Shown: positions 27,994 through 36,668 of the stretch, in pieces | Position numbering within the stretch: position 1 is the first letter of the stretch | Layout of the letters: each line of letters opens with the position of its first letter | Source of the DNA: Clostridia bacterium | Lineage (GTDB): Bacteria; Bacillota; Clostridia; Christensenellales; Borkfalkiaceae | DNA length: 44,985 nt | Reading direction: 5' to 3' | NCBI GenBank assembly: GCA_029060985.1 | Contig: JAIDSX010000028.1 | Location: 1-44,985 of the forward strand | Program-made: the position numbers and the translations under genes | Notes under the pieces: model-generated | What the model saw: only the letters and a program-made list of their open reading frames with translations | Databases searched by the model: none | What the model was told of the DNA's origin: nothing

Positions 27994-28112
27994 TCGAACT
28001 CGTGGATTCTCACGAAGTTCGCGCGACGAGCGTAAAACGAAACGTAGGAAAAAATACGCAATGTTGTTAGCGAGGAAGCTCCCGAGCGAAGCGAAGGGAA
28101 TCTCGTTAGCTC
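27994..28112. repeat. tRNA-Ala-derived fragments
   Basis: Inverted TCGAACTCGTG (27994-28004) complementary to the tRNA T-arm; direct copy GAATCTCGTTAGCTC (28098-28112) identical to tRNA 27922-27936. Confidence 0.6.
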
Positions 28113-28117
28113 AGCTC

Positions 28118-28155
28118 AAAAGCCAATAAGATAATTTTATCTTATCGGCTTTTTT
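28118..28155 (+). terminator. Terminator-like hairpin
   Basis: AAAGCC-A-ATAAGAT..ATCTTAT-C-GGCTTTTTT. Confidence 0.65.
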
Positions 28156-28329
28156 GATATGTATTGATTAAATATGGCAACTATGATATACTGTTTTTGT
28201 ATATAAGGAGAAAATTCGACTCAAATCCGAAAAGATATACGGGCTATACTTATTGAGGCAGCGAGATTGTTACGCCGTCAAAATAATATCTACATGAATA
28301 TAACATACTTTTTTGGAGGTATATGACCC

Positions 28330-29109
28330 ATGAAAAAATTCAAAATATCAGTTGCGCTTTTTGTTTTAATTTGTTTGCCGGCTTTTTTATTGAGCGGGTG
28401 TAAGGGCTTTGAGGGTTATGAAGGAGAATATCCGCAGCTGTATACTGAAGCGATTTACAGTATATTGGATGTTCGTGGTTATCATGACAGCCATAGTCTT
28501 GTCGATCCCTACATAAAAATTGTAGAAACAGACGAATACGGTAGAATTATGTACACTTATCAAGAAATTGGAGAATATGCTCTTTGTATTATGCAAAAAT
28601 CTGACGAAGATTACGTATATTACTATCCCGACTTTAATTTTATAAGAACGTCAAAAGATGTTTGGGCGGAAGATATAAATGAGCGCATAAGAAATTCGTT
28701 TTCTGAGGAAAGCATTCACGAATTAAAGGCTATGAATGATTTTGGGAAAGAACTTGATGAAAGCAAATGTATCAAAAAACCGATTACGTTGAAAAAAGAA
28801 TCTCCGGAATTAAGTAAAGAAACAGTGAACAAACTTGAAGCCTTGTGTATTTCTTTTGCGGAAGAAAGCGGCTGCAAGGGAAAAGGGTCAGTTTATAGAT
28901 ATGCACAATTTTGCTCTTACGACAATTATGGGCGGATGTTGTTTTACGTATATGGAATACATCGCGACGTATATTTTGATTTGGCAATCATATTTAATCC
29001 GGATTGGAGTTATGACGAAACAAACAGTTTATTACGATTAACGGAAAATTATCAAAGCGACTTAAAAGAATTTAAGCAATTACATAATTGGGATCAACCG
29101 CTTAAATAA
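28330..29109 (+). CDS. Hypothetical lipoprotein
   Basis: Signal peptide with lipobox LLSGC; AT-rich relative to the core genes. Confidence 0.75.
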   Translation: MKKFKISVALFVLICLPAFLLSGCKGFEGYEGEYPQLYTEAIYSILDVRGYHDSHSLVDPYIKIVETDEYGRIMYTYQEIGEYALCIMQKSDEDYVYYYPDFNFIRTSKDVWAEDINERIRNSFSEESIHELKAMNDFGKELDESKCIKKPITLKKESPELSKETVNKLEALCISFAEESGCKGKGSVYRYAQFCSYDNYGRMLFYVYGIHRDVYFDLAIIFNPDWSYDETNSLLRLTENYQSDLKEFKQLHNWDQPLK

Positions 29110-29111
29110 AG

Positions 29112-29137
29112 GCGCGGCTGAATGCCGCGCTTTTTTA
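29112..29137 (+). terminator. Terminator of lipoprotein gene
   Basis: GCGCGGC-TGAAT-GCCGCGC then TTTTTT. Confidence 0.8.
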
Positions 29138-29154
29138 ATTCGTTTTTTTTTGTT

Positions 29155-30015
29155 TTAGAACATTACGAGAAGGAAGCCTGCGATCACACCGACGAAGAGC
29201 GCGAATGCAGGCAATTTGCTTCGCCACATTAAAATGGATTCGGGAAGAAGTTCTCCGAACACGACGTATAGCATAGCTCCGCTTGCAAACCCCAACGACA
29301 GAACGAGCATAATATCGTTGATTCCGCCGAGCGCAAATCCGATGAGCGCGCCGAACACCGTGGGCAGACCGCTGAGTGCGGTAAGAAGTACCGACTTCGT
29401 TTTGCTCATTCCGCCCGAAATCAACGGGACGGAGACCGCCATTCCTTCGGGAATGTTATGCAGTCCGATCACGATCGCCATAATAAATCCGCTGCCCGAA
29501 AACAGGCTTGCCGCTACGTTCGGCGAAATCGCGTAGGACGCACCGATCACCATGCCTTCGGGCAGGTTATGAAGCGCGATCGCGCACATCATCACAAGCC
29601 CCGCGACGAATAGATTGGACTTCGCTTTTTTATGGGATTCGAAGTGATTGGAGTGAATAAGCTCGTCCAAATCGTCCGCTGTGGAGGGGTGGTTTTCGTC
29701 GATATGCTTGACTTCGTGATTGGTCTTTTTGTCGATAAAGAAGTTCAATAGATACACCACGCCGTAGCCCGCGATCACCGCGGCGACTACGATCAGCGGA
29801 GTCAGCGAGGGGAGCGTTCCTTCCTTCATCATTTCTATGGGCTCGTTCATCAAATCGAAGCAAACGACCGCAAGCATGATTCCCGCCGCGAACGATAAAA
29901 GCAGGCTGACGATTTTATTGGAATCGCGCCTGAGCACCGCGCCGATTACGCCGCCGAGCCCCGTACCGATCACGCCCGATATAAACGTTATGACCGTTAT
30001 TACCAAATAGTCCAT
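29155..30015 (-). CDS. ZIP family metal transporter
   Basis: Multi-TM with HNLPEGMVIG and HNIPEGMAVS motifs; start MDYLV preferred. Confidence 0.93.
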   Translation of the reverse strand: MDYLVITVITFISGVIGTGLGGVIGAVLRRDSNKIVSLLLSFAAGIMLAVVCFDLMNEPIEMMKEGTLPSLTPLIVVAAVIAGYGVVYLLNFFIDKKTNHEVKHIDENHPSTADDLDELIHSNHFESHKKAKSNLFVAGLVMMCAIALHNLPEGMVIGASYAISPNVAASLFSGSGFIMAIVIGLHNIPEGMAVSVPLISGGMSKTKSVLLTALSGLPTVFGALIGFALGGINDIMLVLSLGFASGAMLYVVFGELLPESILMWRSKLPAFALFVGVIAGFLLVMF

Positions 30016-30091
30016 AAAGACTATTATAGCCACGTATGCGTTATAATGCAAGCGTAAACGGTGTGCTTCTTCATTGTCGTTATAAAATTCA

Positions 30092-30117
30092 TAAAAAAGC
30101 GCGGCTGAATGCCGCGC
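30092..30117 (-). terminator. Terminator downstream of thiT
   Basis: Minus strand GGCGCGGC-ATTCA-GCCGCGC-TTTTTT. Confidence 0.8.
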
Positions 30118-30124
30118 CTTTTTG

Positions 30125-30895
30125 TTATTCCGTTTTGTCGTCGTCCGTTTTCAAACTTTCGGCGGGAGCGGGCTCTTCCGCACTTTCCGTGACTGCCTTT
30201 TTCATTTTCGGCGTAATGATTTTAACGAGGCTGTCCAAAACCTTCGTCTTTGCGAGGATATACATGACGATTGCGGCGATCGCGCAGTCGGCGGGGATAT
30301 ACACAAGTTGATAAATGAGCGAATAGATAAACGCGTTCGCCATTGCCCAGTCCGGCAGATCGACCCAAACGGCGTCGTCCATAAAATAGATAACGCCCGA
30401 TATGAGGTGGAAGATAAAGCGCACGAAGAACACGGCAACCGTTCCGAGCACGACGTTAAAGGTCTGCTTTTTCGTGAACTTTTTGGCAACGCCCATAATT
30501 CCGATCGAGGCGAACGCCAAGAGATAATCGAGAATAAAGGTGAACGGGGTCAGGATATACGGACCGGAAACAAAATTCAGAAGTCCGAAGATCGTACCTG
30601 CGAGCAAGCCGTCAACGATTCCGTAAACGTAAGCGTAAATGAGCACGGGGACGAAGCTCGCGAGCGTGATCGAGCCGCCGTAGGGCAGAGGGGAAATCTT
30701 TGCATAGGAGAGCGCGAAGGAGAGCCCGATCGTAATGCCGGCGGCGGCGATATGCTTTGCGTCGTAGGTGCGCTTTTTAACGCTGAAACAAATGATTGCA
30801 ATGACGCCGAGAAGCAGAAACACCGTGCCGAGGGATACCCATTTTACGATATCCGTCGTCGTATCGCTCACTTCGAGCAGGGATAAGAGTGACAT
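30125..30895 (-). CDS. thiT: Energy-coupled thiamine transporter S component ThiT
   Basis: PYGGSITLASFVPVLIYAYVYG, ECF S-component topology, upstream TPP riboswitch; ATG at 30895 has SD GGAGG. Confidence 0.88.
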   Translation of the reverse strand: MSLLSLLEVSDTTTDIVKWVSLGTVFLLLGVIAIICFSVKKRTYDAKHIAAAGITIGLSFALSYAKISPLPYGGSITLASFVPVLIYAYVYGIVDGLLAGTIFGLLNFVSGPYILTPFTFILDYLLAFASIGIMGVAKKFTKKQTFNVVLGTVAVFFVRFIFHLISGVIYFMDDAVWVDLPDWAMANAFIYSLIYQLVYIPADCAIAAIVMYILAKTKVLDSLVKIITPKMKKAVTESAEEPAPAESLKTDDDKTE

Positions 30896-30942
30896 AAAAA
30901 ACCTCCGTAAAATTTTTCGACTCATTATCCCCGTTGCAAATA

Positions 30943-31095
30943 AAAAAGCCCACGCTCGTCGCCGTAAACTACGCCATTTCTATTTTGCCGAAAGCAAAAT
31001 TCCAAATGGCTTCGTTACAGCTCCTCTTTCCAAAAAAATACTTTGTCTTTTTTCGGAAGTGTTGCGGTGAGGCTTTTTATATAAAAAGCCCACGC
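30943..31095. repeat. Fold-back element bounded by 13-bp direct repeats
   Basis: AAAAAGCCCACGC at 30943-30955 and 31083-31095; internal stems CGCCGTAA/TTGCGGTG (30960-30967/31062-31069), hairpin 30973-31010, hairpin 31026-31059. Confidence 0.6.
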
Positions 31096-31110
31096 AATAG
31101 ATACGTGGGC
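31088..31110 (-). terminator. Riboswitch expression-platform terminator
   Basis: Minus strand GCCCACG-TATCTATTG-CGTGGGC-TTTTTAT. Confidence 0.75.
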
Positions 31111-31119
31111 AAAATCATT

Positions 31120-31203
31120 CTTGAAATCTCGTACTTTCGTTCAGGGATTATCCTGTCCGATTCAAGTGGTATCATCTCAGCCTGTTACAGCACCCACGAC
31201 GGA
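31120..31203 (-). promoter_or_regulatory. TPP riboswitch (THI element)
   Basis: Minus strand GTGGGTGCTGTAACAGGCTGAGATGATACCACTTGAATCGGACAGGATAATCCCTGAACGAAAGTACGAG contains the CUGAGA and GGAUAAU core motifs. Confidence 0.9.
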
Positions 31204-31301
31204 TAATGCAGTTGTTGAAAATATTATATGCGATTTGGCGTGCGAAGTCAATTGATTTTTAGAAAAATTTGTATTATAATGAAGCGGTACGAGGTGAATT
31301 T

Positions 31302-31883
31302 ATGGAAAAGTTTTACGCATACATGGACAGAATGAAATTTATCAAGCGTTGGCAGCTGATGCGTTCCACGCGGGAAGAGAACATTATGGAGCATTCGCAG
31401 TCGGTCGCCATGCTCACGCACGGGTTGTGCTGTATCGAGAATGCGGTATTCGGCGGAAACGTCAATGCGGAGCGGGCGGTACTCTTTGCCGTCTATCACG
31501 AGGCAAGCGAGGTGATGACGGGGGATTTGCCTACGCCCATCAAATACTTTAACAGCAGTATCCACGGCGAGTATGAAAAGCTCGAAGACCGCGCCGTAGG
31601 CAAGCTGGCTTCGACCCTGCCCGAAGAGCTGAAAATGGAAATTTCGCCCTATCTTGCGGCGGATAAGAACTGCACGGAATACAAGTTTATGAAGGCGGCG
31701 GATAAGCTCTCGGCGTATCTGAAATGTTTGGAAGAGTTGCGCTCCGGCAACAACGAATTCGTACAGGCGGAAAAGACCATTAAAGAGGCGCTTAAAAATT
31801 TGAATATGCGCTCGGTCGATTACTTTATGGAGCATTTCGTTCCCGCGTTTGCGCTGACGCTGGACGAATTGGAAGGGTTATAA
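31302..31883 (+). CDS. yfbR: HD-domain 5'-deoxynucleotidase, YfbR-like
   Basis: RWQLMRSTREENIMEHSQSVAMLTH; YHEASEVMTGDLPTPIKY. Confidence 0.92.
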   Translation: MEKFYAYMDRMKFIKRWQLMRSTREENIMEHSQSVAMLTHGLCCIENAVFGGNVNAERAVLFAVYHEASEVMTGDLPTPIKYFNSSIHGEYEKLEDRAVGKLASTLPEELKMEISPYLAADKNCTEYKFMKAADKLSAYLKCLEELRSGNNEFVQAEKTIKEALKNLNMRSVDYFMEHFVPAFALTLDELEGL

Positions 31884-31898
31884 GACAATAAAATAACA

Positions 31899-31933
31899 AT
31901 CCCCGCACGCAAAAGCGTGCGGGGATTTTTTTA
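31899..31933 (+). terminator. yfbR terminator
   Basis: ATCCCCGCACGC-AAAA-GCGTGCGGGGAT then TTTTTTT. Confidence 0.9.
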
Positions 31934-32060
31934 ATCTTCTAATCCTAAAAGACAATTGGAAGATACGTCAAAAAATTTTTATACGATTTGTGTAAATTAA
32001 ACAATCTTTTATAATAATCGTTATAATGATTTATAAGAAGTTCACGTTGAGGGAAAATCA

Positions 32061-32321
32061 ATGGAAGAAAAGAATTGTAAAAATTGCAGATATTTTTTAC
32101 AGCATTATGTGAAACACAAGCGGTATATTCTTAAAGTGGAATGCGGGCATTGCTTAAAAAGGTATCGGCTAAAATGCGGGGAGTGTCGTAAAAATTGTGA
32201 AAGCTGGGAGCCCATTGCAATTCAGAAAGAAGAGCGGAGAAAAAGCATTAAAGCATTATTGCGGGATATGGAAAAGTCGCTTGAAGATATCAAATTGATT
32301 CTTCAAAGCGACGAAGATTAA
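32061..32321 (+). CDS. Small Cys-rich protein, probable zinc ribbon
   Basis: CKNC, CGHC, CGEC motifs in 86 aa; monocistronic with its own terminator. Confidence 0.6.
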   Translation: MEEKNCKNCRYFLQHYVKHKRYILKVECGHCLKRYRLKCGECRKNCESWEPIAIQKEERRKSIKALLRDMEKSLEDIKLILQSDED

Positions 32322-32352
32322 CGCCCGCGCACAAAGTGCGCGGGCGCTTTTT
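32322..32352 (+). terminator. Terminator
   Basis: CGCCCGCGCAC-AAA-GTGCGCGGGCG then CTTTTT. Confidence 0.85.
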
Positions 32353-32355
32353 AAT

Positions 32356-33285
32356 TTATGCGGATTTTTGTTCCGAATCGGGTTGCGGCTCTTCTTGTTG
32401 CAGGGCTTGTTCTGCTACCGCGCGGTCGGCGGTTTCCTTTACGTAGGATTCCGCATTCAGTCCGCATACGATCAATGCGATTTCCACAAACGGAAGCCCC
32501 ACTAAAAGTCCCACGACTCCGCCTGCGATTGCGGAAATAATCGAATGAAACGCGGAGGAAATCAATAAAACCAAAATATTCGTTAAAAGCAGTTTGGCGG
32601 AGTTCTTTAACGTAACGATTTTTTTCAGCTTCACCTTTCCTAAGCCGTGCACGACGTATGCTTCCATGAGCAGGATAAAGCCCCAAATAAGTGGAAGGAA
32701 CACCGTCACGAAATAGACGCTCGGTTCCCACAATGAACTTAGATAAACGGATAGAACGGGCAAACCCGCCGTTACGATTGCGTCGATCAGCGAAACCAAG
32801 AACGATTTCCAAAGGGCGCGTTTTGCGATTTCCCGTCTGATGAGAAATTTGGTCAAAAAATATCCGCCGATAATCCCGACGACCGCGAACACCAAAACGA
32901 CCATGAACGCGTATTTGATGGAGCTTACGCAGGCGTTTACTTTATCAATGATTTCTTGGGCGACCTCTTGCGCGTCGGGAACGAGCGCAAAGATACTGTC
33001 GGAAAAGGTTTTGTTCAACCAATCCGAATTTAACATTGTGGTGAGCGCTTTTGCGGGGCTTCGCCAATTCAAGTCGAGCACCGCGTCGAGGATCTTATGC
33101 AGGAATGCGGAGAAGTCGAGCTTTACGTCGAGCGACGTGACGAAATCAACGAGCCCGTGAACGGAGCTGCTTATGACGGGGAGCGCAATCGCAAGACTTA
33201 AAATCACGCCGAGCGCCAATACGCCAAGCGGCGTGAAATAATATTTCAGATTGATAAAATAATTTTTCAATCCCTTTTTTATCAT
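32356..33285 (-). CDS. Multi-pass membrane protein of unknown function
   Basis: Hydrophobic helices; intact 309-aa ORF. Confidence 0.75.
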   Translation of the reverse strand: MIKKGLKNYFINLKYYFTPLGVLALGVILSLAIALPVISSSVHGLVDFVTSLDVKLDFSAFLHKILDAVLDLNWRSPAKALTTMLNSDWLNKTFSDSIFALVPDAQEVAQEIIDKVNACVSSIKYAFMVVLVFAVVGIIGGYFLTKFLIRREIAKRALWKSFLVSLIDAIVTAGLPVLSVYLSSLWEPSVYFVTVFLPLIWGFILLMEAYVVHGLGKVKLKKIVTLKNSAKLLLTNILVLLISSAFHSIISAIAGGVVGLLVGLPFVEIALIVCGLNAESYVKETADRAVAEQALQQEEPQPDSEQKSA

Positions 33286-33303
33286 ATCCGCATTTTTCCT
33301 TCG

Positions 33304-35163
33304 TTATTTTTTCAGACTCAGATAGACGGTCAGAACGGCGACGTCCGCGGGGTTGACCCCCGGAATGCGTTCCGCCTGTCCCAAATTCAAGGGGCGCACG
33401 CGCTGTAACTTTTCACGCGCCTCCAATCTTAAACCCTCGATTTTCGTATAGTCCAGATCGGCGGGAAGCGCCTTCTCTTCGGACTTTTTCGCCTTCTCGA
33501 TTTCCTTTTCGCTGTTCTTCAAATAGCCCTCGTAGCGGATTTCCGTCTCCGCGCTGTCCAAAACGTCCTGCGGGAGACTCGGCAAAATCCCGAACTTTTC
33601 CCGAATCGCCGAAAGGGGAATCCCTCGTTTGAGTAGGTCCGCATAGGTCACGCCGCTCGTCAAGGGCGCGAAGCCCTGCTCCGTACAGAGCGCGTTTGCT
33701 TTGCCCTGTTCTGCGCGGGCGGAAAGCTCGGCAATGATCTGTTCGCGCATGAGCTTTCTTGCGCGGTATTTCTGATAGCGCTCCTCGCTTACAAGCCCCG
33801 CGTCGTAGCCCTTTTGGGTCAGGCGCAAATCGGCGTTGTCCTGTCTTAGATACAACCTATATTCCGCGCGCGAGGTCATCATGCGGTAGGGCTCGTCCGT
33901 GCCCTTCGTGACTAAGTCGTCGATCATAACGCCGATATACGCTTCGCCGCGATTCAAAACGAGCGGGGCTTTTCCGCGTAATTTCAGCGAGGCGTTCAAG
34001 CCGGCAACAAGTCCCTGCGCCGCCGCCTCTTCGTAGCCGCTCGTGCCGTTGATCTGTCCCGCCGTATATAAGCCCTCCACCTTCTTAAATTCGAGGGTGG
34101 GGTACAGATCGAGCGTGTCGATACAGTCGTATTCGATCGCGTAGGCGTAGCGCACGATCTCGCAATGTTCAAGCCCCTTGACGGTACGGTACATCTCCTT
34201 TTGCAGATCGTGGGGGAGTGAAGTCGAAAGCCCCTGTACGTACACCTCCGTCGTGTCCGCGCCCTCGGGCTCTAAAAAGAGCTGGTGCCTTTCCTTATCC
34301 GAAAAGCGGACGACCTTCGTTTCGATCGAAGGACAGTATCTGGGACCCGTAGAGGAAATTTCGCCGTTATAGAGAGGGGCGCGGTCGAGGTTGTTCAAAA
34401 TGACCTCGTGCGTCTTTTGGTTGGTGTAGGTGAGATAGCAGGGCGTTTGGTCTTGCGGCACGCGTTCGTTTAGGAAGGAGAAGGGGTACACCTCTTCGCC
34501 GTTCTGTACGGAAAGGGCGGAGTAGTCCACCGTTCTCCCGTCGAGGCGGGCGGGCGTGCCCGTTTTGAAGCGGCGCACGTTGTAGCCGAGCTTTATCAAA
34601 TTTTCGGTGAGTGCGGTCGCCCGTTCGAAGCCGTTCGGTCCGCTGTTCTTGACGACCTCGCCCGTGATGGTGCGGGCGTTGAGATAAACTCCCGTTGCAA
34701 TAACGACTGCGCGGCAGGAAAATATTCCGCCGTAGGTCGTTTTAACGCCCGTGACCTTGCCGTTCTCCGTGAGAATTTCAGCCGCTTCGCCCATGACGAT
34801 TTTAAGGTTTTCGGTATGCTCCAAAACCTTTTTCATTTCGCGGTGATACAAATTTTTATCCGTCTGCGCCCGAAGGGACTGCACCGCCGCGCCCTTGCCG
34901 CGGTTGAGCATTCGTATTTGAAGGGTCGCCCTGTCCGCGTTCAAGCCCATTTCGCCGCCGAGCGCGTCGATTTCGCGCACCAAATGTCCCTTCGCCGTTC
35001 CGCCGACGGAGGGATTGCAGGGCATAAAGCCGATCGAATCGGGATTGAGTGTGAGCATGACGGTTTTAAGACCCGTGCGGGCGAGCGCGAGCGCGGCTTC
35101 ACAGCCTGCGTGCCCCGCGCCAATCACTACTGCGTCGTATGCTCCTTCCGAGAAAACGTTCAT
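33304..35163 (-). CDS. mnmG: tRNA uridine-5-carboxymethylaminomethyl modification enzyme MnmG/GidA
   Basis: VVIGAGHAGCEAALALARTG; CNPSVGGTAKGHLVREIDALGGEMG. Confidence 0.98.
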   Translation of the reverse strand: MNVFSEGAYDAVVIGAGHAGCEAALALARTGLKTVMLTLNPDSIGFMPCNPSVGGTAKGHLVREIDALGGEMGLNADRATLQIRMLNRGKGAAVQSLRAQTDKNLYHREMKKVLEHTENLKIVMGEAAEILTENGKVTGVKTTYGGIFSCRAVVIATGVYLNARTITGEVVKNSGPNGFERATALTENLIKLGYNVRRFKTGTPARLDGRTVDYSALSVQNGEEVYPFSFLNERVPQDQTPCYLTYTNQKTHEVILNNLDRAPLYNGEISSTGPRYCPSIETKVVRFSDKERHQLFLEPEGADTTEVYVQGLSTSLPHDLQKEMYRTVKGLEHCEIVRYAYAIEYDCIDTLDLYPTLEFKKVEGLYTAGQINGTSGYEEAAAQGLVAGLNASLKLRGKAPLVLNRGEAYIGVMIDDLVTKGTDEPYRMMTSRAEYRLYLRQDNADLRLTQKGYDAGLVSEERYQKYRARKLMREQIIAELSARAEQGKANALCTEQGFAPLTSGVTYADLLKRGIPLSAIREKFGILPSLPQDVLDSAETEIRYEGYLKNSEKEIEKAKKSEEKALPADLDYTKIEGLRLEAREKLQRVRPLNLGQAERIPGVNPADVAVLTVYLSLKK

Positions 35164-35206
35164 GTGATACCTTAAAATTCACGCCGCGCGTGGGCGCGGC
35201 GGTCGT

Positions 35207-36556
35207 TTACTGTTTTAAGATTGCCGACTTAATGTCGTTGACTTCCTTGCGGATCGTATCGTTGACCCGAAGAAGCTCGGTGATCTTTTCGCGGGAGTAA
35301 ATGACGGTGGCGTGATCTCTGCCTCCCATCTCCTTGCCCACGGTCACGAGGGGAAGGGAGAGCATTTCGCACATCAGATAGGTGCATATCTGCCGCGCCT
35401 TGACAAGCTCCTGCCGCTTGTTCTTCCCGAGGATATCCGCCTTTGTAAAGGAATAATAATTGCACACCGCGCGAATGATGGATTCGGAGGTGATCTCTTC
35501 CTGTTCGGGCGCGTTTGCAATGGACTCCTGCAAGGCGGTCGCAACGAGCTTTAAGGTGATGGGCTCTTCGTGCAGTTTGCTTGCAAAAATGACCGAGTTG
35601 AGTCTTCCTTCGAGCGTTCTTACGTTGTTATCCGAATTTTTGGCGAGATAGGCAAGCACGTCGTCGGGAACGATCGTCCGCTTTTCGTAAGCCTTGCGCT
35701 TCAAAATGGCGATCTTCGTTTCGATATCGGGCGGTTGAATGTCTGCAATGAGTCCCTGCTCGAAGCGGGTGCGAAGCCTCTCTTCAAGCTCCGTCAGCTC
35801 CTTTGCGGGGCAGTCCGACGAAATGACGATCTGCTTGTGCATGGCGTACAGCTCGTTGAACGCGTGGAAGAATGCTTCCTGCACGCCCGCTTTTCCCGCC
35901 CAAAACTGAATGTCGTCGATGAGGAGCACGTCCACGTTGCGGTAGCGGTTTCTGAAACGGATATCCGCTTCCCGTCCCGCGCCCTTCTTGCGGTACATAC
36001 TGTCCACGTATTCGTTGAGGAAATTTTCGCTCGTCGTATAGAGTACTTTGAGCTGCGGCTTCTTTGCGGCGATTTCGTTGGCGATCGCCTGCATCAAGTG
36101 GGTCTTTCCAAGTCCCGTGCCGCCGTAGATATATAAGGGGTTAAAGTTTTCGCCGGGGGCTTCCGCAACCGACTTTGCCGCCGCATATACGAATTTATTC
36201 GACGTGCCCTCGACAAAGGATTCGAAGGTGTAGCGGTGATCGAGAAGAACGGGGGTTTCCTCGTACGCGTCGGGAATTTCGTCGAGCGTATAGGTGGAGC
36301 TTCCGTCCACGACGACGATAAAATCGACGAGTCCCACGTCTGCGGAGACGACCGACTTTCTGATAAGGTCGGCAAGCGTGCCCGTAATGACCTTAGCGGT
36401 TAACTCCGTTTCCGCCTTCAAAACGATCTTGCGGTTGACGACGTCCACGGGGGTCAAATTCTCCACGAAGGTATTAAAGGATATGGGATTGACGATTTTT
36501 TTTGCCGCTTCGCGGATTTGACTCCACAGCGTGCCGAACTGCGCTTTTTCTTCCAT
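35207..36556 (-). CDS. dnaA: Chromosomal replication initiator DnaA
   Basis: YGGTGLGKTHLMQAI; LLIDDIQFWAGK; GGRDHATVIYS. Confidence 0.98.
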   Translation of the reverse strand: MEEKAQFGTLWSQIREAAKKIVNPISFNTFVENLTPVDVVNRKIVLKAETELTAKVITGTLADLIRKSVVSADVGLVDFIVVVDGSSTYTLDEIPDAYEETPVLLDHRYTFESFVEGTSNKFVYAAAKSVAEAPGENFNPLYIYGGTGLGKTHLMQAIANEIAAKKPQLKVLYTTSENFLNEYVDSMYRKKGAGREADIRFRNRYRNVDVLLIDDIQFWAGKAGVQEAFFHAFNELYAMHKQIVISSDCPAKELTELEERLRTRFEQGLIADIQPPDIETKIAILKRKAYEKRTIVPDDVLAYLAKNSDNNVRTLEGRLNSVIFASKLHEEPITLKLVATALQESIANAPEQEEITSESIIRAVCNYYSFTKADILGKNKRQELVKARQICTYLMCEMLSLPLVTVGKEMGGRDHATVIYSREKITELLRVNDTIRKEVNDIKSAILKQ

Positions 36557-36593
36557 TTTAACCTCTTAAACGCTTTTATTTTTCGCCGATTAC

Positions 36594-36618
36594 TGCTATA
36601 ATAGATTCATCTATTATA
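36594..36618. promoter_or_regulatory. Symmetric face-to-face promoter between dnaA and recF
   Basis: Perfect IR TATAATAGA-TTCA-TCTATTATA (36597-36605/36610-36618); each arm is a TATAAT preceded by TGN (TGC on +, TGT on -). Confidence 0.6.
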
Positions 36619-36668
36619 ACAAAAGTTCGGGGAAATGAAAAGCGTTTTTCCTTGGATTCGGCGTAAAA

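Noticed and set aside
27977-28117. Second tRNA gene downstream of tRNA-Ala
   Set aside because: Only T-arm/acceptor fragments are present; no D-arm, anticodon arm or complete cloverleaf could be drawn.
30122-30886. 254-aa plus-strand ORF antisense to thiT
   Set aside because: thiT on the minus strand has clear homology, SD, riboswitch and terminator; the opposite ORF is a highly charged shadow frame.
30956-31082. Third copy of the A/B dispersed repeat
   Set aside because: A few shared motifs (GGAGCT, a GCG-rich end) but stems and lengths do not align convincingly; treated as a separate fold-back element.
36557-36668. oriC between dnaA and recF
   Set aside because: No DnaA-box consensus or clear AT-rich unwinding repeats visible; only promoter symmetry was found.
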